A stretch of DNA of 64,000 bases from Xylogone sp. PMI_703 (GCA_021399445.1 JAJTUQ010000005.1:5270001-5334000), one strand, 5' to 3'. Shown: positions 24,394 through 37,462, counted from the stretch's first letter. The notes: generated by a model not told the origin, from the sequence alone. Translations and numbers: made by a program.

Positions 24394-26795
24394 TCATCGC
24401 ACCTTGAAGAACCTGTACTGCCACCCCGGCTTCGGTGCACTTGGATCTTTGGAGTAGTAGATAAACCCGATACCAACTCGACGTGAGATTCCATCTTGTG
24501 TTACGAGACCCAACAAAATTGACTGCGTGTCGGGCGGCTTGGTGATTGTATCGGCTGCAACGACAGCAACCAGTTCGTCGACTTTTTCGACTTCATCGTC
24601 AAACCTGAACTCTCCGCGATGGACAGACACTTCCAACGACCCGACATGTTCGCCTGTTGCTGCTGAGATACGAAACTCGCTGGATGGCAGGTATGGTCCG
24701 AAGAACCCAAGCTCGCCACAGCTGAGATTCGGTGGCACCTTTTCTAGTGATTGGTCTAGCAGACCAACATTGATCCCGATGCGGTCGCCAAGGTAGCGTT
24801 TTGTGCGGGAGAGATCGTCGGATACGTGTCCGGTCGTATCGTTCTGGGCTTCAGACGCGGCCTTCCAGGTATCACGAGACCAGAACTTCCGGCTTGAGTC
24901 TCCGTAATACCAGCAGGTAATAGGTACATAGATAGGCACACGTTTAATGGGTGCCTGGGAAATGTTCCTTGACAGCCAGAGACTGTCGGCAAAGACGAAC
25001 TCGATTGGGCCACTCCAGGAAGCCCTAGTATTCATGAATTAGCTTCACGCACTGTGTAAATAAAGATCACGTACCATGACCATGTCGAGAATTCCTCGGC
25101 CAACCCCCCTGGCTGACCATAATTGCTCATGCGCTTCTTAGAGTCGTCCGAGGGAAACCAAAGTAAAGCTTGGTACAGGAAATGAGTGGGAATGCCCTGC
25201 GTCTGACGAATGCTTAATTCAGACGCCTCCCCAGATCTTTTGAAACGGTTGAAGATGCCTTCGAAAGCGTTGAGTATGTCCCCCGAGAATGTGAGGTTTT
25301 TCCTGCTGTAGTCTTGCACCGCCGTTTGATAGCTTTGGATGTCTAGTCCTCGACTGGCTCCCCCAAGGTAGTGGTACGGCGTAGGATCAAGGTCCCTCCT
25401 CAGCTTCATGCTCCACCAGGGCGGCCCTGTCCTTACCTGGACGTCTACATTTTTACGCTTCTCTTCTCCATAGTCATACCCTTCTCTCCATTGAACTTCG
25501 GTGCAGTTGAAGAAGGCCTCTTCAGCCGTGAAGTATAGACAGCGCTGTGACAAGCACTGCTCTTGAAACGTCCATCCTCGTGTATTCCAGGTTGCCCTCC
25601 GTACCTCATCACATAGAGACGGCAGGCTAAGTGACAGATTGAGTGCCTTCCCATCTGAGGCACTAATAATCTTTGCTGGCTCGATGAGATGTCCTGTACG
25701 GGGACTAATGCCGCTTAGTCCAGCGTCTGCATCGATGCCAGATGCGGCAACGAAGGTCACTGTGGCATTATCATAGACATCATCCATGCATCCAATCAGT
25801 CGTGCCTTATCTTCTTGGGAGTCTTGTACAATGCACACGGTATCGACCCAGAGGTATCTCATTCCGATCTGTCGAGTCAGCTCCATAGCATCGCAGACAG
25901 TGCGAGGAATTCTTCCGCTCTCGCGTGAAGCTTGCCGCGACTGAGACAGACTTTTTGGAACACTAAGTGCTTCGACATTTTGTTGAAGAGTGAGAAGAAT
26001 AGGAATCTTTTCAGCATCTTCCCCGGGTGCTAAGATGGTAGGAATTCTACCCCAGACGTAGGATAATGCCACGTAGTCACATCTTTCGGCCTTCTGCACC
26101 AAGCACTCGTCTATAACGTCGATGAGCCGGAAGGGATGCTCAAGCTGGAACAGGTTGCTATCTTTTCGGCCCATGGCCTTTTTGGAATGCTGATGCTTTT
26201 TACATTCCTCAAGCCAACGTTTCACTAGTTGAATATCGATGTGGTTTCCAACCCTGCGGCGTGGGACGAAGTACTCCTCTTTGAGTGTTGAAGGCGATGA
26301 ATCATCTGGCAAAGTTTCGATTTCCGCAATTATGAAACGATTCTCTACCCGGTCGATTTCTCTGAGGGCGGCTCTGTTACGCTGAAAGCTTGGCGGCTTC
26401 TGATCTATTGCCACTAGTAGGCGTGGTTGAGGGTGGTCCGTTCGGCCATTCTGCTTGACAGATAGGGGACTTCGACTTAGGATGAAGAGCTGGGGTAGAG
26501 GGGTGGCTGTGGAACACAATCTTGCAGAATTCCATCCATCGCCCCAAGCAAGGGAGATAGATTTGGAAATAAGGCTACAGAATGGACAATCTGGGTCGTT
26601 GTAGTCTACGAGGCAGCCCATAGATCTTTCGTTTCTTTCGTCGCGAACCATCGCCTCTAGATCCAATGCATTGCAGGCGCTACACAGCTTATTATGCGGG
26701 CCTAACAGATCTGGGGATATCTGAGAGTCTGCCACATCTTCCTTTGGCTGATACTTTCTTCGAGACTGTCTAGATTTTGAATTCGCTGATCCCAT
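24394..26795 (-). CDS. HET-domain (heterokaryon incompatibility) protein
   Basis: Exons 25075-26795 and 24394-25024 (783 residues). The HET domain spans about residues 240-415 and shows its three blocks: DYVALSYVWG, YLWVDTVCIVQDSQEDKARL and TWNTRGWTFQEQCLSQRCLY. It carries the usual upstream C-x2-C...C-P-F-C pattern (CSACNALDLE, DPDCPFC). The first residues MGSANSKSRQ form a Src-like N-myristoylation signal (Gly2, Ser6, basic residues after), so the protein may sit on membranes. HET domains are TIR-related cell-death effectors in allorecognition. The gene is divergent from an NTase-like gene across 1.08 kb. No NACHT or repeat module is attached; the C-terminal 350 residues are unclassified. 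Intact. Confidence 0.93.
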
Positions 26796-27879
26796 GTTGA
26801 GGATTGTCTTGCCGAAGCAAGAACGTGGTGGTCCTTTTGCGAGTAGTTGGGAGAGTTACAGAGATACCTAGTCTCAAGGATAGATAATTGTTAAAGCCGT
26901 TAACCAAATCTAGTTTTCTGGTAGCCAGTACAGTAGAGCCAAAGCCTTATTCTCTCATTGGCTAATTGCTCTAAGCCAGTCTTGACAGAGCTGACGATTA
27001 TTTATCCCGGTAAGCCAGTAAATTGCTCTCGTATGGCTCCTTGTTGCTGCCGAAGTTGTATTTTCAGAGTTGCTGCAGGAGGGTTGATGCCCAATTGTCG
27101 AACCGGTGCATTGCTGAACCTATGTAGTTGAACAGTCTCAACTCAAGCTTTGAGCAAAGCGGACGTAACGTCAGTGTGAAATGACAGCGCTAAGCCGTAG
27201 ATCACCTGGGTAGTATTTTAATTACATAGCGCAATCCGGGGTCTAGCTCAGGTTTGCTCGAGTTGAGACTTTATGGTAGCAGATTGTAATTCACCTGCAC
27301 GATTACGACTTTCGTGACGACGGCATCGTTAATGAGGCTGGCTGAAAGCGGGCGATCGTTTCTTTAACCAGTGATAAAACTGGGCTTACTTTATCCCCAT
27401 TTTTCCGAATTTTTACTGATCAGCAGTGATGTGACTTGAGAAACATTGATTATCAGACAGCCAAGACCTTATTTTGGACATGCATGCATCGAGGTACATC
27501 CGGGATGGATGAGTTAATTGCCAGTTTGCTATTGTCTCAAAAGATATATCCACGGCGCTTACAGTGTAAAACTAACTGGCCGTTTTTCAGGTAAACAGAC
27601 TGTCCGCTAATGGCAATAAACTTTGGATCATAATCCGGTGGGGTTGATTGACCATCGGTGCCTCTTCTTATGATACCTGGCTGGCTGACTTCAGTTTTCA
27701 GCTCTACCCAGTTGAGCGAAATTGAGGCCTCTGAGCTCCTGGTAGCTCCTAGATTCGATCACGCGACCTCTGACATATAAGATTTCCATTGCAAAATCCT
27801 TAAAGTTTAGAAGAGTCATCTTTCAGTCTCCATCCACTGGACCTTGGCAGAGTGTGAGAATCGGTATCCGAGAATAGTC
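26796..27879. promoter_or_regulatory. Divergent intergenic region between HET and NTase-like genes
   Basis: 1.08 kb with both promoters. TCTCAACTCAAGCT (about 27136) and AGCTCAGGTTTGCTCGAGTTGAGA (about 27247) make an imperfect inverted repeat around 80 bp apart, perhaps an old insertion footprint. No open frame of note. Confidence 0.45.
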
Positions 27880-29843
27880 ATGTCACTTGGCCGAGCCCTA
27901 GTTGAGCGGTTCAAGCGCAGATCATCTAAGCTACTATCTAACGACCATAACGATGTTCCAAGCACCATAGCAGATGATGCGCCAATCCCTCCAAAGCCCT
28001 CCTCCCAGTTTCTCTCTCACCTCTCCAACAACCCGCGAACTTCAGCTCGTGAGCTACTACAGCCGTATCTAGCATATGAGACCTGGCTGCGCAAAGCGTT
28101 CGCGAGGGGAGATGCCGGGATTGAAGGTCTTGCGAACCTGGTTCCGGTCTACGATGGCCACGAGAATTCGTTCAAAATCCGAACAATCGACCGCGAGACG
28201 GCCGATAGCGAGAAGTACCTGATGCCATTGTCGGACGACGAGCTCGAGACAGGCGGTGCGCCAGCCATTACGACGTCGCTGGAGGAGTACCAGAGGAATT
28301 TTGAAGCGTTTACACACGGTCAGATTGCCTTGCTTTGTATCTTCAGTACGTGCTAAGAATAGAACGTGGAATTACAGGCGTCCTGGCAGGTTTAGGTATG
28401 TACACCATCCAACAGTTAACGGCAACCATATGCTGAGAAACATCCGAATATGAAATTAGATTGGTCTAATATTGTCGTCGCCGGGTCGTCGGCACTCCTA
28501 CCTTTGCTCTCCCGCCGAAAGGAGGTGAATATAAAGGATGATCTGAATGTTGAGAATCCGCTCGAAACCTACTTCCAGTATGCCACCCGTGCCCTCAGCG
28601 ATTAGGTCCCACACTAATCTTTGTATCTCCAGGACCATTGCAAGTGCAAGTGACATCGATATATTCATCTACGGACTTGACAGCGAGGACGCAGCGATCA
28701 AGCGGATTCTCGAGCTCGAGGCCGCAGTGCGAAAGAACCAACGCTTGCTCCCTGGTGCAGGCCTGACTCTACGCTCCGAGAATGCCATCACGTTCATTTC
28801 GCCGAAATGGCCGTACCGGCACGTTCAGGTAGGGAGAGCCTGCAAACTATCCATACAGACCACTGCTCAAACAAATAATGATGGGGCGAGATAACAGGTC
28901 ATCCTCAGATTATACAAATCGATCAGTGAGATATTGACTGGCTTCGATGTTGACTGCGCCTGCGTTGCCTACGATGGAAGGCAGGTCTACTCCAATCCAA
29001 GGGGGATCGCAGCCATTGCCACGCGCACCAACACCATCGATCTCAGCCGTCGGAGCCCATGTACGTATCCTCCTTATAACTGAGACCTAAATATCCCAGT
29101 AGCTTTCTAACTAAGTTCAAAAAATCAGCGTACGAAAACCGCCTGTGGAAATATCGTAACCAAAACTTCGACGTGTTCTGGGACGGTCTCGATCGATCAC
29201 AAATCGACGAAGAGTATTTCAGGAGATTTGTGGAAGACTTCGGGGACCTTAAAAGTCTTCAAGGCCTCGCTCGGCTTATCTTCTCCGAGGCCATTCTCGC
29301 AAGAGACTACAATCCCTACTGGCGGAAGAGACATCTGAAGAAATTCGACGACGGAGGAGAGCCAACCTTCACGCCAGAGAGCGGATATGCCAGCCATGAC
29401 GTTCCATATGCCGAGCGGTTCACTGCCGAAAGGTATGTATGACTTTTGCGTTCCTCTTTTCTCGGCGTCTATTTCTTGTGGTCTTTGAAGAGCCCGACGT
29501 GGTTAACCTGTTTGAAAACCAGGGTCCGCAAGTATGTCGCAAGACACTCGAAGGAGCCACATTTGTTCGGTACAATCCAGGAGGTGGTCGTACAAGGTAT
29601 GAAGCCGGGTAAGAAGGGCAAGGAGAAGCTGGCTGGGAAAATCGACTTTCTGAAGGATGATCCTGGCAGGCAGATGATTGGGAGCTTCCACCCGCTGACG
29701 GAGGACGATTGGTGAGACACATACACTTTCTCTTTATTATTCTGCTTGTCGTTTGCTATGCTCCGTATTATTGCTGACACATCCTACGCAGGACCGAAAT
29801 GGCATATTCAGCTGGTAAGGAGGATAATGAAGAAGGCGAGTAA
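27880..29843 (+). CDS. Nucleotidyltransferase-fold-like protein of unknown function
   Basis: Eight exons: 27880-28318, 28378-28395, 28460-28577, 28633-28828, 28898-29060, 29129-29432, 29523-29711, 29792-29843 (492 residues); exon 2 is only 18 nt. The first ATG in frame, at 27880, is used. The core resembles the nucleotidyltransferase signature: IVVAGSSALLPLL (G-S), then SDIDIFIYGL (D-x-D) after an insert, then TGFDVDCACVAYDG (third Asp). Around it are the strongly family-like stretches SENAITFISPKWPYRHVQVI and GIAAIATRTNTIDLSRRSPS. Homologues are often described only as ankyrin-repeat-associated; no ankyrin repeats are present here. The catalytic assignment is my inference from motifs. Divergent from the HET gene, which suggests a functional link. 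The C-terminal end is acidic. Confidence 0.8.
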
Positions 29844-30201
29844 GGCGGATAACGAGGGGGGCAGGGAGTTAGTGTAGAGGCGAGGATGGTACAGAGGATA
29901 ACGAGGAAGATATTGTGGAATCGTTGACCCCTGGAATTGGCAGGCTGGCAAAAGAATTTGGTGACCGTGGATCCTCTTTCTTTTCTAGGAAGCTAAAATA
30001 TTTCCATACCACGTACCAATTCTGTGTAATTTCTCCTAACTTTCCTTTTTGGCTTTCAGTCTGTCACTTGATTTTACCTGGTGTCTGTATCCGGCTTCCT
30101 TTACATTATTCTACGTTGTCTTTATACTGTTCTACACGTGTAGTTCTGGACAATTTTTTTAAAATTTTTTTTTTTTCTTCTCGATTTTCATATTTTACAT
30201 T
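29844..30201. other. Intergenic, T-rich terminator region
   Basis: Lies between two convergent 3' ends. A T-run at about 30150-30180 is the only feature. Confidence 0.4.
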
Positions 30202-33200
30202 TCAGCTTTCAGGGATAAATTGCTTCAAGATCGGAAGCACATGTAGATACTCGCCATCATGTGGACCATTAAATTTCACAAGCTCCGAGTGGTTTTTCTC
30301 CATACTTTGACAGATGTGACTATTCTTATTGTAGTAGCCACAAGTCGCAGACGATGCACTCACCAAATGGGTCTGAGGCCCGTCAAGTTTCCATCTACCC
30401 GGGGCGATCTATTTTCCCAACAGATTAGCTACAATGTGTTTCATTATAGAATAATGCGACTGGAACACTTACCTCTCTTGCTGTTGGAGAGAGCTTATTT
30501 TCGTAGAAGAAAGCAACTGGAGGTTTGAGATAATCTTCAAAGAAGCCTGCGTACAGGGTGTTCTGAACGCTTAAGGTGGTAGATCCTCGCTCCAAGGACT
30601 CGAGCAGTGCTTCGTTCGGTTGACCTTGAACTAACGGCCGGAGAGAGTTGATATCCATCCCTTCGCTGGGCACGCCAAAGAATAATGAGCCGTTTATCGA
30701 ACTAATAAAATTCTCCTTGTGAAGCAGCTTGGCGTGTATCATGGCCTTTTAATGCATTTAGCGGGAGTGTATGAGACGAAGAACATAAATGATAACTACC
30801 TCTTTCACAACTAGGCCGCCAAGACTGTGTGCAATAAACACAAGAGGAATAGCCGTGGGAGAACGTAATGACGCTCTTGCATTTTCTAGGTCGGAGAGTA
30901 GATATCTTGCTAGATCTCTAAGGCTTTGGATTGAATTATTATTCCTAAGCTTTGTCTCAAATCCGTAGGTCATTATCCTGGCTCCTTTGAATTTTTCTGG
31001 CAAGGAATCTTTAAGCCACATGAACTTGCCCTTGCGCTCTCTAAAAGACCCCCAAGCATGTGCTCCTAGTCCCGACACAGCGCAAATACTAAATCCGTAA
31101 GTTACATAAGCGGTGCAGCTGGGACAATTAAGCTTACTCAACAGTATGTTCATGTCCATCGCTTGGCTTTACTGTCCTCAGAACTGTTAGGTTTCTGAAA
31201 TGCGTGTCGATCGTGATCCACTCATGGCTTTCGCTCTCATCGACGGGGTTAACCGTGGAAAAGGAAACTTTTAGTTCTTGCATTTTTAAAAACTCTTCAG
31301 ACGAAAGCTGCTCTGGAACGTTTTTGAAATATATCACAGCTGTTAGTTTGGCAGGATCCGGGCTTACGGCTAATGATCTAGTTGTGATCTCGGCGTCTTC
31401 TTGTAAGCCAAGGGCCCTTCTAATAAGATGCCGGGTCCCCCCATTCAGACAAGAATATGGTATTCCTTGAACACGAAACATTATAGGAGGTGCATCAGTC
31501 TCTGGTGGTGGTGGTGATGTTGATGGCGGTCTCCGTAGAGAGGTTCTGGGACGAGGACCAGGCGGTGGTGATTCAGGGAACGGGACGGGAACCTGGGCAG
31601 GAGCTCGCGAAAAGCTTCTTTTAAGCTCTTCCGTAAAACTGGTTAAACCTACAAGATGCTAATGAGATAATGCTCTATAAAGGCGAGGTTTCAAATTGCG
31701 AGACCTTCGGGTTTTGTAAATTCAATTTCGAGATAACCCATTTTCCCGATAGTAGTAAAAACTTGACCCAGAAAGCTAGACTCATCAGATTGCATGGAAA
31801 CCGCAGATTCATCACTTTGGGGAGTATTGGACCCTGTAATAACAAAGAATTAATTGTGATGATAATTTGAAAGGTCAACATATGGACTCACCTTCGAGAC
31901 TAGTTGTTGTTGAGTCCTTAGAACTGTGACCAAAGCTCTTCAGCGAAGATCGACGTCTAAAAGGGAGCGATCTTTTCCTCGGTGCCTTGTATTTGAAACC
32001 AATCTTGATAATGGTATCCCCACGGAATGTAACAACCGGCTCAAAGTATGTCAGGGGGAGCTCGAAGTGGCATTTTGGCTCAACTTCATGGCTATAAAAA
32101 GAGAGTGAAACCTGGCCATCATCAACAGCACTCCATATCTTGAGATGTTGAGCACGAGCTTCTGGACCCCTATTTGACTTGATTATTTCAACCTCGAGAG
32201 TATGTAGGATATGCTTTCCCCGTAGGGTATCCTCAAAACCTCTCATGTCGGAACGATCTTCAAAGGAATACCTAGGATTGACTGCCGATAATAGATCTCG
32301 TTCGATGCCAACTATCTCAACAGCGCTAGACTCAACTAATGATACTTCGTTCTTTCCGAACAATAGCCCTGTTTCCTTTTGTCTAATGATCTTTTCGTGT
32401 TTTGTGGATGGATATATAACCGTGGGTGGAACTGTAACCAAGAGCACCGTACATTAGCTCGCTACCTTGGCGCATTCTGAGGGCATCTCCGTCACACTCA
32501 CGGTGGTGAATGAGGCCTATTTGTTCCGATACATCTGTGCATATTACAACCCTCTTTATTTGACTATCCTTGATGTAGTCAACTACGTCTATGGCGTGAA
32601 GTCGATACAGAATATCCGTTCCGGCTTGTGGGATACGGCTGTGGAAAGTCAGCATTATCGCATAAAATCAATGTGGAATATGAACTACATATTAGTAGCA
32701 ATGGCTGTCAGATCGGAGGATCTTAAATTCACAGAGGATTCTCCGTCATAACCAAATATCCGCTTACGAATGATCATATTGGAATGCTTGTTCAGAGCTG
32801 CCTCTAGTCGCTTTAGCTTCTCTCCAGAGTACCGTAACATACTAACATCATCTTGAAACTGCAAAAAGTTGGACGGCTCATCATCTTGCAAGATATGATC
32901 TCCAATTCGAGATTTCAAAGCACTCCTGAGCTTCATGACCTCAGCGTCGTCTGGAGTCACGGGAGTCTTGTCGTCAATCAGATTTGGTATGCCCCGAGGG
33001 CCCATTCTCGTAAGCGTGTAATCAATGCGTTCGATCTCGTTATATAGAGACCGCACATTATCCCCAAGACTGGTTTGATTCTCAATAGAAAATGGCGGGC
33101 TTAGTTTTTGCTGGGTTGCAATATCGTAAGGTGCGACATCTGGTTTAGTTATCTTGATGAAGGCCCTTCTACATTAATGTTAGGGCTAGCTCTATGTGAC

Positions 33201-33647
33201 CATGCATGGTCGGCGTATAGAGGAGTTGAACTAAACCTACAGCATTATATCGTCGAGGGCTGCATCCATTGCGTAGAGCTGGAAGTGCAGACGGTCCTGG
33301 AGCTTCGTAATATCCTCATCAGTGTAGACGTATCTTGGAAGCTTGTAAGGCAATTTGATCCCCCCATGCTGCAGCTCCCTCTTGCTAAAGGGTCGCAAGT
33401 TTCGTCTAAGATCCTCATAGTCGTAGAGAAAGTCCCGACACTCATCCACGGTTTGGATAAAAGTGGGTAGTCGTTCGATAAAGGTGTTCTGCCTCTTGGA
33501 GATGATCTCAAGGTTGCTAAAAGTGTAGAGAAAGTGCTTAATAAGGGAAGTAAGTTCCTCTATCCTTCTCGTAGGAGCTCCATAAGCTCCGCCAAAACCA
33601 AGGGCCAGAGGCTTTGCTAGGTTAGTCGCTTGCCATATATCTGCCAT
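30202..33647 (-). CDS. SesB-type serine esterase with long N-terminal helical region
   Basis: A nine-exon model (33241-33647, 32689-33168, 32502-32638, 31892-32431, 31705-31833, 31138-31648, 30800-31088, 30473-30745, 30202-30408) gives 990 residues with all phases kept. The first 300 residues are helix-like, of the kind found at the N termini of fungal signalling STANDs; then a beta-rich part and a Pro-rich linker (SPPPPETDAPP). The rest is a lipase/DUF676 module: VDICAVSGLGAHAWGSF, then the nucleophile elbow FIAHSLGGLVVKE, GSLFFGVPSEG, and a C-terminal SATC...NHSELVKF block. In NLRs this module is followed by NB-ARC/NACHT and repeats; here the protein ends. The intron at 31649-31704 has a weak donor (GTCTCG). 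If unspliced, there would be two genes: 31691-33647 and an esterase starting at 31481. Confidence 0.65.
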
Positions 33648-34646
33648 TTGCGCAGACCGCCTGAGTGTATCGCAAGGTGGTACTGGCCTTTAAGAAAGCG
33701 CGCTCAAGGCCCATGGGCCGAACGATTTGATTCAGAACGGCACCAGCAATGGCACCCAGCATGAGCAAACATCAGCACTGACATTGGAGGGTTGCAGCGA
33801 CAGCGACGAGCTCTTGAGCTCACCCTGAAAGATCCCGTCCGCCATGTGTGGCCCCAGAGCCGCAAATGATCTGGGAGGGGCAATATCGTCGCATGCCTCG
33901 TCACTGCATCAGTCCGAGGTTCACCTGCCCACATCCCATTACCATATGTCCATATTTAGACGCCGGATTGATGTCGCTCGATCAAATGCTCGATGTGCGA
34001 CATTGCACGTTGCGCCGAGGCGGACTGCGACTGGCCGTGGGAAGGAGCCTGTGGCTTGCAGGGCCAGAACGGGCTCTGCTGGGAGAGCTGGGAGCCCTGT
34101 GGACGGCCCAGAGCATCACGCCCCGTCCCTGTCGTAAATGCTACTCTAGATGCCAGAGCGGCGACGTGTCAGAACATTGATATCGATTTTGTACATCAGC
34201 ATCTTTGGGTGCGTGAACCATGATGTGCACCACCGGCTGGTCCCACCTTTACAGTAGTTCCTTCTTCATCGCGTCCGCGTTTCAATAGCGTTACCGAATC
34301 TTGGGAATCTAAAGAAAGTGGCTCAGTGGCTCCTTTCGAGGCTGTGTCGTGTGTTCTTTATTAACACTATCCAGATCGTCTCAACTCGAGGCTCTGAGCC
34401 TTCAACATCAAAGAGAATTTTTTAGGCGGGCTTGGACCCGTTCAATTTGCAGCATCATCCTGAAAGGTGAGATCTGAGCAAGGTGTTTCTTCGATCGTCA
34501 TTGAAGAATTGCTTTTGCCATCTAGGAGCGACTACCAGGCTGAGGGTCAGGGTGGTCTTTGCAACAGTGAGCGCTAGGTATGCCGGCCATCTGGCCTTGG
34601 AGGGGCAGTATCTGGGTCAATCCAACGACTCAGACGCCGAACAACT
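33648..34646. promoter_or_regulatory. GC-richer divergent region
   Basis: About 1 kb between the start of the esterase gene and the transporter. It has higher GC than the other spacers (33700-34250) and several overlapping open frames in both strands, but none shows family features. Confidence 0.4.
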
Positions 34647-36852
34647 ATGTATGCCATCGCCAACAACAGAATAAAGTTAGCAGTGAAATGAAATGCATTA
34701 TTGACGCCGTCAATAGGATATTGAACAGAAACGACGGGATGTTTACAACCGCTTGGACACGGCCGGCTTCGATTGGCAAGTGTTCTGGGTTGCTGCCTCA
34801 GGCTTCTTCACTGATTCCTATGCGCTGTTCGCGACCAATGTCATTCTCCCGTCCCTAGCTTATTTGTATTGGCCCGAAACAACATCCAACAATCCGGAAC
34901 TCACCATCAACTGCGTTACATTATTCGGCTCATTATGCGGTCAATTGCTCTTCGGCGTACTTGCAGACTTGTATGGTCGTCGTCGACTTTACGGCCTCGA
35001 GCTCGTTATCGTTATATTTGCTACGTTGGGTATGGCCCAAGCCTCGACTGGCTATAACCAGTCAATGGATGTCATGGGTTGGATCATATTCTGGCGTTTT
35101 TGGATTGGCATGGGGATTGGAGCTGAATATCCTCTCAGCGCCGTGATAACGGCTGAATTTGCGGGCGTTAAAAGCCGTCCAAGGATGATGGCCTCCGTCT
35201 TTCTGATGCAGCCCTTAGGACAGCTTCTGGTAGCAGTGGTAGGCTGGGCTACGCTTGTAGGCATTGGTCGATCTCGTGGAATCGACAACCTACCGGCAAA
35301 TGGTGATCTACTCAATGACCAACAAAAGTTTGAAGTATTGTCTACCATCGATACGATCTGGCGGTGCATTGTCGGCGTCGGGGCGTTTCCAGCGCTCGTG
35401 GCCATCATCTATCGTCTCTCTATTCCGGAATCACCTAGATACACGCTGGATATCATATGGGATGCTGAGCAAGCTCTCGCTGATGTCCGTAAATATCAAG
35501 GCCAAAATGAAAAGCCCATTTCAAAGGATTTATCAAATGAGCCGATGTTAGTCCAGCAGAATGGAAATATGAATGGCTCACATCTTCCTATACAATTGCC
35601 ATCACATCCGACTCCACCACAAGATATATCCCGTCCTATAGCACAGCCTGAAGGAGCTGTACAGCTGGCAACCCTGACTCCCAAAGTCGCACCAAACTAC
35701 TTCACCCGAAAAGAAATCTATGACTTCTTTTGGACAGGCAAAAATATACGATATCTGGCAGCAACATCTATCTGTTGGTTTCTATTAGATATCGCCTTTT
35801 ATGGTCTTGGAATAGGGAATCCTCGTCAACTTGCTGCTATATGGGCTTCATCAAATCATACGGAGGTCTCCGGCTGGCCATATACACACAGACAATCGCC
35901 GTACGCCACCTTTTCCAATAGTACCTTCCCTGATTGGGAAAATCCCTTCAATCCGAACACCAACATGTACCATGAACTTTTTGACAATGCGTTTAAATAT
36001 ACCATTACAGTCTCGATTGGTTCTATTCTTGGTAGTGTTGTCCTCATATTGGTCATTAATCGACTGAAACGCAAGCTGCTTCTGGTCCGCACTTTTATAA
36101 TCCTCTTCATCTTGTTTGCAGTTACCGGCGCAACTCTGAAAGCTGTTGAGTTTCAAACAGCACATGCACTTACTATAGCTTTCTACATATTATGCCAGTT
36201 TTTCTTTAACTTCGGTATAGTTCTAGCCGTGTTTTCTAGTCCCATAAAGATTGCTAACGTAGCTTGTAGGTCCCAATACTTTAACTTACATGGTATTTAT
36301 GATTTCACACTGATAAATTTGGATCCACTAACATTTATTTAGATTCCTGCGGAAATATTTCCAACAAAATATCGATGTACCTGTCACGGTATCTCAGCTG
36401 CGTTTGGAAAAGCAGGTTCTATCATTGTTCAACTCATTCTTTCCTCACCCAGATTCGGTCACCATCCTACCGACCTCGGATTTGTGCTTGGAATTTTTGC
36501 TGTATTAATGGCCCTTGGCGCTCTCATAGCATGGGTTTGGCTGCCAGAATTACAAGAGAAGCCAACCGGTGAGGTGAAAGCTGAGTCCTTCCCGTTCTTA
36601 AAGAGCAAGAACTTAGAAGCTCTTGGCGAGGGTTATTCGATGGCTATAAAAGAAGATCCACCACAGATCCTCGGATTCAGAAATTCATTTAAAGAGCTAT
36701 ACAAACGTATCAAGAAGCGATGGACAGGCCGAAGAGCTAAAAGTCGCACAATGACGCAGGATCTGAGCGCAGTAGATGCTCCTCCCGAGCAGATAGATGT
36801 GATTTACGAGAATGTTGAAGCTACGACGGGCGCGCAATCACTTGAGAAATAA
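34647..36852 (+). CDS. MFS transporter of the inorganic phosphate:H+ symporter (PHO84-like) type
   Basis: Exons 34729-36214, 36270-36292 (a 23-nt microexon) and 36343-36852 are firm. The first exon, 34647-34682, is the best ATG I can find that keeps frame. It gives 684 residues. Landmarks: DWQVFWVAASGFFTDSYALF, GVLADLYGRRRLYG, RFWIGMGIGAEYPLSAVI, a long cytoplasmic loop with DFFWTGKNIRYLAATSICWF, and FFFNFGPNTLTYMIPAEIFP with TKYRCTCHGISAAFGKAGSI. These are the Pi/glycerophosphodiester symporter signatures. The hydrophilic loop has an Asn-containing stretch not usual for PHO84 itself, so substrate could be another anion. Plasma-membrane uptake is expected. Confidence 0.88.
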
Positions 36853-37462
36853 CCATGCTTCTCTTTTTTGTACAATATCATATAGGTTGTATTTGAGTTG
36901 TATGCGAGTGTAATATATCATGGTAATAGTCTTAAATCGTGATGAGCTGTAAAATATGTACATTAAAAGATTTATTTTCATTAAGATTTAAAATTGTAGT
37001 TCTCTGTAATTCATGGCTTTTTTGAGTCAAATATTTTCCGTCAATAATACAAGTAGCAGTATACCTTAGTTGAGACCCCGTGATCGAAATGTTAGGTGCG
37101 TGTGGCTGAGCACTCGTTGGGGGCGGATCCTTCTTGCCTTCCACACAGAAATGGGGCGAGCGCCATACAGCTGCCTACACTTCGGAATCATCAACCCACC
37201 GTTCACCGATGACAGACTTGCAGTTATCCACCAGGTGACTTCCGACTGACTCTTTCTCTTTTTCACATATCCGTGTATCATATGGCACTGAGGACTTGAG
37301 GGCAGATCCTCATAAAGGTCCTGCTATCTTGATACCAGATATGCATTTGTATTAAGACAACCAGAACGATAATTTATTAACCTTTCAGCTTGGGTCCTTT
37401 GCTACCACCTTACACCTATTTCATTCAACGGGTGGATTTGCCCGTGTGATCCTTCCGTCGCC
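36853..37462. other. Intergenic region
   Basis: Spacer ahead of the NLR gene; no coding feature recognised. Confidence 0.45.

Noticed and set aside
33844..34223. Overlapping plus-strand frames in the GC-rich region
   Set aside because: Three frames are open at once, as expected from local GC content; none has a recognisable motif.
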